Source: Candidatus Izemoplasma sp. (GTDB lineage: Bacteria > Bacillota_I > Bacilli_A > Izemoplasmatales > Izemoplasmataceae). Taken from it: a stretch of DNA of 17,844 bases. A program made the translations under genes and the position numbers. The notes under the pieces are model-generated. The model did no database searches, was not told the origin of the DNA, and saw only the letters and a program-made list of their open reading frames with translations. This document shows positions 14,182 through 17,844 of the stretch, one piece after another. The first letter of the stretch is position 1, and each line of letters starts with the position of its first letter. The stretch lies in contig SKIY01000142.1 in NCBI GenBank assembly GCA_007116205.1, positions 1 through 17,844 of the forward strand, read 5' to 3'.

Positions 14182-14211
14182 AAAAAAGTGTTTCCTAAGG
14201 GAGACACTTTT
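14182..14211. terminator. Bidirectional terminator between pgi and the lipid kinase gene
   Basis: AAAAGTGTTTCC (14184-14195) pairs with GGAGACACTTTT (14200-14211) with one G-U pair. Read on the minus strand it ends in a longer T run, so it should work best for the lipid kinase gene, whose TAA stop overlaps it. Confidence 0.85.
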
Positions 14212-15055
14212 AAAATGGTTTAAATGTAGTTTGTTTGTTTGTGAGCGTGACTTCGATTTCTCTGGTATCTTTGAATGTTTCACCATCGCATTGTGCGATT
14301 TGCGAAGAATGCATTGTGGCTTTTACGTGGCGTGCTTTGGTAGTGAATACGTAACGTTTGAAGATTGTGTGAAAGCCTAAGTAGACGCTTAAGAAGATAA
14401 ATATTAAAGCGAATTTTGGAATTCTATGAACGATGAGTACATCGAGGGTATTTTCTTCTAGGCGTGCTTTAGGGGTTAGCTTCATGCCACCGCCGACATA
14501 GGCACCGTTATTGACGTTGATTAAATAAGTTTTTTTAAAGCGGTATTGTTTATTGTCGATGGTAGCTTCTAAGTATTTTGGTTTATAAGTAATGAGTGTT
14601 TTTAGGGTGTTTTTAAAGTAGTTAAAACGGTTTTTATGTTTCGATTGATTGACGCGATGAGCGATTTCACCATCGATGCCCATACCAGAACCGTTGATGA
14701 AATAACGGGTATTGTTATTGTATCTTAATTTCATTATATATTGATGGCGGGCACGTTGTTTACGAAGACTTCTTAAGAAGTCGTTGCCTGAGCCGGTGGG
14801 TTTTAAGGTGATTTGATGGAGTAAGTCTAAGTTTATAGAATTGTTTATGAAGGTATTGATGGTACCGTCACCACCAAGTAAGATGATACGTATATCATTG
14901 GGTTTATCTGTTAAATAAGCTTTTAGGTCGTGTATTTTAAGTAAGCTTTTAACGCGAAATGGAAGGTTATGCTTACGATAATAATCGACCAGTTTCTTTG
15001 TAGATCTTTTCGATTTACGGTTTTTAGATAAAGGGTTATATAAGATAATTGTCAT
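14210..15055 (-). CDS. Diacylglycerol kinase catalytic-domain lipid kinase (DgkB/YegS/BmrU family)
   Basis: Soluble ATP-dependent kinase family; in Gram-positive bacteria DgkB returns diacylglycerol from lipoteichoic-acid synthesis to phosphatidic acid. The 281 residues show the N-terminal YNPLSKN (6-12), the nucleotide-binding GGDGTINTFIN (61-71), PTGSGNDFLRSL (86-97), GSGMGIDGEIAHRVN (122-136), NNGAYVGGGMKLTPKARLEENTLDVLIVH (182-210) and the CDGE motif (256-259) with the conserved acidic pair. A hydrophobic patch (216-230) probably contacts membrane. The protein is unusually rich in Lys and Arg, especially at 11-21 and 97-115, compatible with binding anionic membranes. GAGGGAG precedes the ATG. 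The exact lipid substrate cannot be told: DgkB and other lipid kinases share these motifs. It has its own promoter and is transcribed against its neighbours. Confidence 0.87.
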   Translation of the reverse strand: MTIILYNPLSKNRKSKRSTKKLVDYYRKHNLPFRVKSLLKIHDLKAYLTDKPNDIRIILLGGDGTINTFINNSINLDLLHQITLKPTGSGNDFLRSLRKQRARHQYIMKLRYNNNTRYFINGSGMGIDGEIAHRVNQSKHKNRFNYFKNTLKTLITYKPKYLEATIDNKQYRFKKTYLINVNNGAYVGGGMKLTPKARLEENTLDVLIVHRIPKFALIFIFLSVYLGFHTIFKRYVFTTKARHVKATMHSSQIAQCDGETFKDTREIEVTLTNKQTTFKPF

Positions 15056-15086
15056 AAGGCTCCCTCACTTTGTTAAACGTATGATT

Positions 15087-15095
15087 ATTATAGCA
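15087..15095 (-). promoter_or_regulatory. Extended -10 promoter for the lipid kinase gene
   Basis: The minus strand reads TGCTATAAT (15095-15087), identical to the extended -10 elements before hslO and hflX. No clear -35 is seen. The ATG follows 31 bases later. Confidence 0.55.
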
Positions 15096-15130
15096 TAAGA
15101 ATGTTTTTTAATGTATATGTGTTTGAAATA

Positions 15131-15139
15131 TGGTATAAT
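15131..15139 (+). promoter_or_regulatory. Extended -10 promoter for the tsaE operon
   Basis: TGGTATAAT gives an extended -10 (TATAAT at 15134-15139). A TTGAAA at 15123-15128 is too close to be its -35. The tsaE ATG lies 38 bases downstream. It is back to back with the divergent lipid kinase promoter. Confidence 0.55.
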
Positions 15140-15177
15140 TTGCAGTTGATAAGGGTACATTTTGAAAGGTGATTTTC

Positions 15178-15627
15178 ATGAAAAAGATTTTTCAGATTAA
15201 TGATTTAAACACGATGGAAGTTTTTGCGGCTTCGATTGCTGAACATGTATTTCCTGGCTTTGTGATTGGTTTAGAAGGTGATTTAGGCGCTGGAAAAACA
15301 ACGTTTACGCAGTTTTTTGGTAAGGCTTTAGGGGTTGAAGATAGTATTAATTCGCCAACCTTTACGATTATGAAACATTATGATGGGCGTTTGTTTTTGA
15401 CCCATATTGATGCATATCGATTAGAAGGTGCTTTGTCGGACGAAAGTCTTGAGGAATATATATTTGGTTCAGGCGTGAGTGTTGTTGAATGGTGGCCGTA
15501 TATTAAAAATAGTATGCCTGAATGTTTTTTAGGGATTAAGATTATTTTTATTGAAGGTACGAAACGCCGTATTGAGATTGAAGGGAGCGGTAAGTATGAA
15601 AACGTCATACGTGCACTTAGTTATTGA
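15178..15627 (+). CDS. tsaE: tRNA threonylcarbamoyladenosine biosynthesis ATPase TsaE
   Basis: ATPase that works with TsaB and TsaD to regenerate the complex transferring threonylcarbamoyl to A37 of ANN-decoding tRNAs. The 149-residue protein has Walker A GDLGAGKTT (34-42), the switch segment SPTFTIMKHY (59-68), the Walker B-like THIDAYRLEG (75-84, Asp78) and VVEWW (102-106), all hallmark TsaE features. Length is normal. A GTG at 15169 is in frame but sits in the AGGTGA ribosome site; the ATG at 15178 is five bases after it and is chosen. It is the first gene of the t6A operon, and the tsaB start lies 32 bases inside its 3' end. Confidence 0.95.
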   Translation: MKKIFQINDLNTMEVFAASIAEHVFPGFVIGLEGDLGAGKTTFTQFFGKALGVEDSINSPTFTIMKHYDGRLFLTHIDAYRLEGALSDESLEEYIFGSGVSVVEWWPYIKNSMPECFLGIKIIFIEGTKRRIEIEGSGKYENVIRALSY

Positions 15628-16204
15628 TACTGCTTCGCCTTATTTGTATATTGCCTTATTAGATGCGGATGATGGGATTATTGAAACGGTTTATGAAAAG
15701 GGGAATAATGATCATTCGGTAACGCTTATGAAACGGTTGAAGGGATGTTTTGCAAAACATGATTTACAGCCAAGTGCGATTGGAAAAATAACGGTGGGTG
15801 TTGGTCCTGGAAGTTATACGGGTGTTCGTGTTGGGGTTGTTGTTGCAAAGATGTTGGCTTGGACATTGAAGGTGCCATTACAAACGGTGAGTAGTTTAGC
15901 ACTTGTAGCGAGTGCTATAAAAGTTCGTGGCGATGTGCTGGCTTGGTTAGATGCAAGAAGAGGCAATGCTTTTTATGGGGTGTTTCATGTTAGTGATCGT
16001 GGCATTGAGCGTGTAGAAAGTGATCAATACTGTTCGATGGTTAAAATGCGGGAAACGCATCAATATAATGAAGTTTTTGAAGGTGAACCAGATATTATAA
16101 AAGTGTTACAGTCAAACTTACCGAAACGGATTGAAAATATTCACGAGCTTGCGCCGGTGTATTTAAGAGAAACAGAAGCGGAACAAGCATTAAAAGAAAA
16201 ATAG
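15596..16204 (+). CDS. tsaB: tRNA threonylcarbamoyladenosine biosynthesis protein TsaB
   Basis: Inactive paralogue of TsaD that forms the TsaB-TsaD core of the t6A transferase. The 202-residue product begins with the actin-like phosphate-1 strand LVIDTASPYLYIAL (8-21), has VGVGPGSYTGVRVGVVVAK (67-85), the YeaZ hallmark, LDARRGNAFYGVF (118-130) and ends with APVYLRETEAE. It is slightly shorter than the usual 220-240 residues, mostly in the C-terminal lobe. An upstream GTG in frame (15551) would lie deep in tsaE; the ATG at 15596 has GGGAG eight bases before it. The 32-base overlap with tsaE suggests tightly coupled synthesis. Confidence 0.94.
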   Translation: MKTSYVHLVIDTASPYLYIALLDADDGIIETVYEKGNNDHSVTLMKRLKGCFAKHDLQPSAIGKITVGVGPGSYTGVRVGVVVAKMLAWTLKVPLQTVSSLALVASAIKVRGDVLAWLDARRGNAFYGVFHVSDRGIERVESDQYCSMVKMRETHQYNEVFEGEPDIIKVLQSNLPKRIENIHELAPVYLRETEAEQALKEK

Positions 16205-16219
16205 GTTGTAGGTGTTTTT

Positions 16220-16969
16220 ATGTGGGAAAACTTTTTTGGATATGTAATTGATCACGAAAATAGCGTTCAGTTGTTTAAGTTTCATCATTATCTGTTAATT
16301 GGCTTTGCGCTTTTAGCGGTTTTTTTGCCGTTACAGTTTTCTCATAAAATTTTTAACAGTAAGCACGAGAAGCGTATTCGAAATATTGTCTTTATTTGGT
16401 TGCTTGTGCTGGAGATTATTTATCATTTACACAATTGGTATAATGGTCGGTTTTCTGTACCGTTACACATTTGTAGTTTTGCGGTGATTATGAATTTAGC
16501 ATTGCTGAAAACGAACTCGCAAAGGGTTTTTGAGTATGTGTTCTTTTTTGGTGTTTTAGGTGGTATTGTGGCTTTGCTTGTGCCTTTTAGTTATGGGTTT
16601 CCTTACTATAACATTCGTTATCACCATTTTATTTTAATACATATGACGATTATTATCATTCCTTTATATTATTATCGGGCTTATCGTTTCCGTGTGACGC
16701 TTCGCGCAACGTATAAAACGTTTATAATGGTTTTATTAGTTGCGCCAGTGATTTATAATCTAAATCTTTTGTTAGCGACTTTTAGTAAGGATCCTGCCGT
16801 TGAAGCGAATTACTGGTTTATTACGCATATTCCTGAACATGTTGAGATGATTTTTGGGAATCATGTGCTTTATGTTGGGGTGTTGCTTTCATTGATTTAT
16901 GTTTCTCAGATGATTCTTTATAAAGTGTCAAACCGCAAGTCAGAGGTTTTTCATGAAACCAAAGATTAA
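16220..16969 (+). CDS. TIGR02206-type (YwaF-like) integral membrane protein
   Basis: Predicted polytopic membrane protein of unknown function. The 249 residues give about seven hydrophobic segments (roughly 22-40, 54-74, 80-97, 104-122, 135-152, 166-186 and 216-236). The segment SVPLHICSFAVIMN (79-92) with a Cys/His pair inside the membrane, HH at 135-136 and the NLNLLLATF...NYWF region (181-200) resemble the bacterial YwaF/TIGR02206 family, which I believe is related to eukaryotic TMEM164; that link is from memory and not tested. TAGGTG precedes the ATG by five bases. It starts 15 bases after tsaB, and rimI begins 17 bases inside its 3' end, so it is fully embedded in the t6A operon although it has no known role in tRNA modification. 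The name of the family is moderately sure; the function is unknown. Confidence 0.78.
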   Translation: MWENFFGYVIDHENSVQLFKFHHYLLIGFALLAVFLPLQFSHKIFNSKHEKRIRNIVFIWLLVLEIIYHLHNWYNGRFSVPLHICSFAVIMNLALLKTNSQRVFEYVFFFGVLGGIVALLVPFSYGFPYYNIRYHHFILIHMTIIIIPLYYYRAYRFRVTLRATYKTFIMVLLVAPVIYNLNLLLATFSKDPAVEANYWFITHIPEHVEMIFGNHVLYVGVLLSLIYVSQMILYKVSNRKSEVFHETKD

Positions 16970-17408
16970 TGTACGCGGTATGGTTGTCTCAGATCTCGAT
17001 AAAGTGGTGGCGTTAGAACGAACTTATTTTGATCAGCCTATAACTGGGAAACGGCTAGAATATGAGCTTTTAGAAAATGAGCTTGCGCACTTTTATGTAG
17101 CTGAGCTTGCGGATGATGTGGTGGGCTATATCGGTTTTTGGGTCACAGGAGAAAATGCTGATATTATGAATATTGTTGTAAATAAAACCGTTCGAAGACA
17201 AGGGATTGGACGGTTATTATTAGCGGAAATGATTGATTATTGTACGAATAGGGCGTTGAAACATGTGAGTTTAGAAGTTCGTCAAAGTAATTGTTCTGCG
17301 ATTAAGTTATATGAGCAGTTTGGGTTTAAGTATATTAGGAAGCGTAAACATTATTATCAAGATGGTGAAGATGCGCTTTATATGGTTATGCAGTTAGGAG
17401 GCAAGTGA
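16953..17408 (+). CDS. rimI: RimI-type GNAT N-acetyltransferase
   Basis: GNAT-fold acetyltransferase using acetyl-CoA; the E. coli prototype acetylates the N terminus of ribosomal protein S18, and some relatives have broader protein targets. The 151-residue product has the acetyl-CoA loop VRRQGIGRLLL (80-90), the preceding strand IMNIVVNK, and the RimI-specific C-terminal block SLEVRQSNCSAIKLYEQFGF (106-125) followed by RKHYYQDGEDALYM (131-144), where Glu108 and Tyr134 or Tyr135 are the expected catalytic positions. AGAGG lies seven bases before the ATG, inside the end of the membrane-protein gene. Its stop overlaps the tsaD start as ATGA. Location between tsaB and tsaD is the standard Firmicute arrangement, apart from the membrane gene inserted before it. 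Confidence 0.94.
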   Translation: MKPKINVRGMVVSDLDKVVALERTYFDQPITGKRLEYELLENELAHFYVAELADDVVGYIGFWVTGENADIMNIVVNKTVRRQGIGRLLLAEMIDYCTNRALKHVSLEVRQSNCSAIKLYEQFGFKYIRKRKHYYQDGEDALYMVMQLGGK

Positions 17409-17844
17409 TGATTGTTTTAGGTGTAGAAAGTAGTTGTGACGAGACAAGCGTTGCGATTAGTAAAGATGGAAAAACGATTCTTAGTAATATTGTGCTTTCT
17501 CAAATGGAGCTTCATGCGACATTTGGCGGTGTGGTTCCGGAGATTGCTTCGCGGGAACATATCAAGGGAATTACAGCGGTGTTTGATCAAGCTATAGAAG
17601 CGGCAGAGATTTCGGTTGATGCGATTGATTTGGTGGCGGTAACGCAAGGACCAGGTTTAATAGGGAGTTTATTGACGGGGATTAATGCGGCGAAGGCCTT
17701 TGCGTTTGCACATGATTTACCGATTATTGGGGTGCATCATATTGCTGGTCATATTTATGCGAACCAGATTGAAGGCGAGATGGTGTTTCCGTTGGTTTGT
17801 TTGGTCGTGAGTGGTGGGCATACGGAGTTGATTTTAATGCGTAG
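17408..17844 (+). CDS. tsaD: tRNA N6-adenosine threonylcarbamoyltransferase TsaD, N-terminal part (cut by window edge)
   Basis: Catalytic subunit that moves threonylcarbamoyl from threonylcarbamoyl-AMP onto tRNA A37. From the ATG at 17408 the frame is open to the end of the window (145 codons plus two bases; the full family length is about 340). Visible hallmarks are MIVLGVESSCDETSVAI at the N terminus, FGGVVPEIASREH (45-57), TQGPGLIGSLLTG (around 80-92), the metal-binding VHHIAGHIYAN (His-x3-His, around 110-120) and VVSGGHTELIL close to the edge. A perfect AGGAGG (17396-17401) sits six bases before the ATG. The gene overlaps the rimI stop by one base. Nothing suggests it is broken; the missing part is simply outside. 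Confidence 0.96.
   Translation, partial: MIVLGVESSCDETSVAISKDGKTILSNIVLSQMELHATFGGVVPEIASREHIKGITAVFDQAIEAAEISVDAIDLVAVTQGPGLIGSLLTGINAAKAFAFAHDLPIIGVHHIAGHIYANQIEGEMVFPLVCLVVSGGHTELILMR

Noticed and set aside
17417..17647. A 76-codon minus-strand frame at the right edge
   Set aside because: It lies opposite the conserved N-terminal part of tsaD, which is the real gene although it runs off the window.
1..17844. Mobile elements, CRISPR arrays, tRNA or rRNA genes, defence or toxin-antitoxin systems
   Set aside because: No transposase, integrase, regularly spaced repeats, RNA-gene cloverleaf or paired small toxin genes were seen; base composition and codon style look uniform throughout.

Overview
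The window is an AT-rich stretch of ordinary bacterial chromosome from a low-GC Gram-positive lineage (Bacillota or a close relative). UGA is used as a stop codon (dusB, ispD, ispF and tsaE all end in TGA) and Trp is written TGG, so this is genetic code 11 and not the UGA=Trp code of Mycoplasma. Shine-Dalgarno sequences of the AGGAGG/AGGTGA type precede almost every gene, and several families are Firmicute-type (CdaA, YutD, the YutG form of PgpA, a YutI-like Nfu, a GSP13-like S1 protein, Firmicute-style Pgi). The set (MEP isoprenoid enzymes, B12-dependent ribonucleotide reductase, CdaA without CdaR) would suit lineages around Erysipelotrichia, Haloplasma, Izemoplasma or Acholeplasma, but the sequence alone does not settle the taxon.

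Layout. 1-315 (-): 5' part of hslO (Hsp33), divergent from dusB (416-1387, +). dusB converges on hflX (1443-2684, -) over a shared bidirectional terminator, and nrdJ (2756-5287, -) lies upstream of hflX with its own terminator. A 239-nt divergent spacer separates nrdJ from a six-gene plus-strand run: cdaA (c-di-AMP synthase), a membrane PAS/degenerate-GGDEF protein, 5-formyl-THF cyclo-ligase, ispD, ispF and a YutD-like protein. A second run holds a YutI-like Nfu protein and a YutG/PgpA-like protein, closed by a terminator. Single-gene units follow, each with a promoter and most with a terminator: an ABC-F ATPase, an S1-domain protein, ohr and pgi. A minus-strand diacylglycerol/lipid kinase (14210-15055) converges on pgi. 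The last run is the t6A tRNA-modification group tsaE-tsaB-(TIGR02206 membrane protein)-rimI-tsaD, with tsaD cut by the window end.

How the genes work together. TsaE, TsaB and TsaD form the threonylcarbamoyl-transfer machinery for tRNA A37, and RimI is its usual genomic companion. DusB also modifies tRNA, and HflX, the ABC-F protein and the S1 protein act on or near the ribosome. IspD and IspF are two steps of the MEP pathway. CdaA and the neighbouring membrane protein look like a second-messenger pair: the neighbour resembles the membrane-PAS-degenerate-GGDEF half of the c-di-AMP phosphodiesterase GdpP but lacks its DHH/DHHA1 catalytic half, and no CdaR follows cdaA. HslO, Ohr and Nfu point to redox and oxidant handling, while NrdJ makes deoxynucleotides without needing oxygen.

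I found no mobile element, phage, CRISPR array, tRNA, rRNA or defence island. The least conventional items are the cdaA partner protein, a near-palindromic operator candidate at the ohr promoter, the membrane gene inside the t6A operon, and the divergent second nucleotide-binding site of the ABC-F protein.
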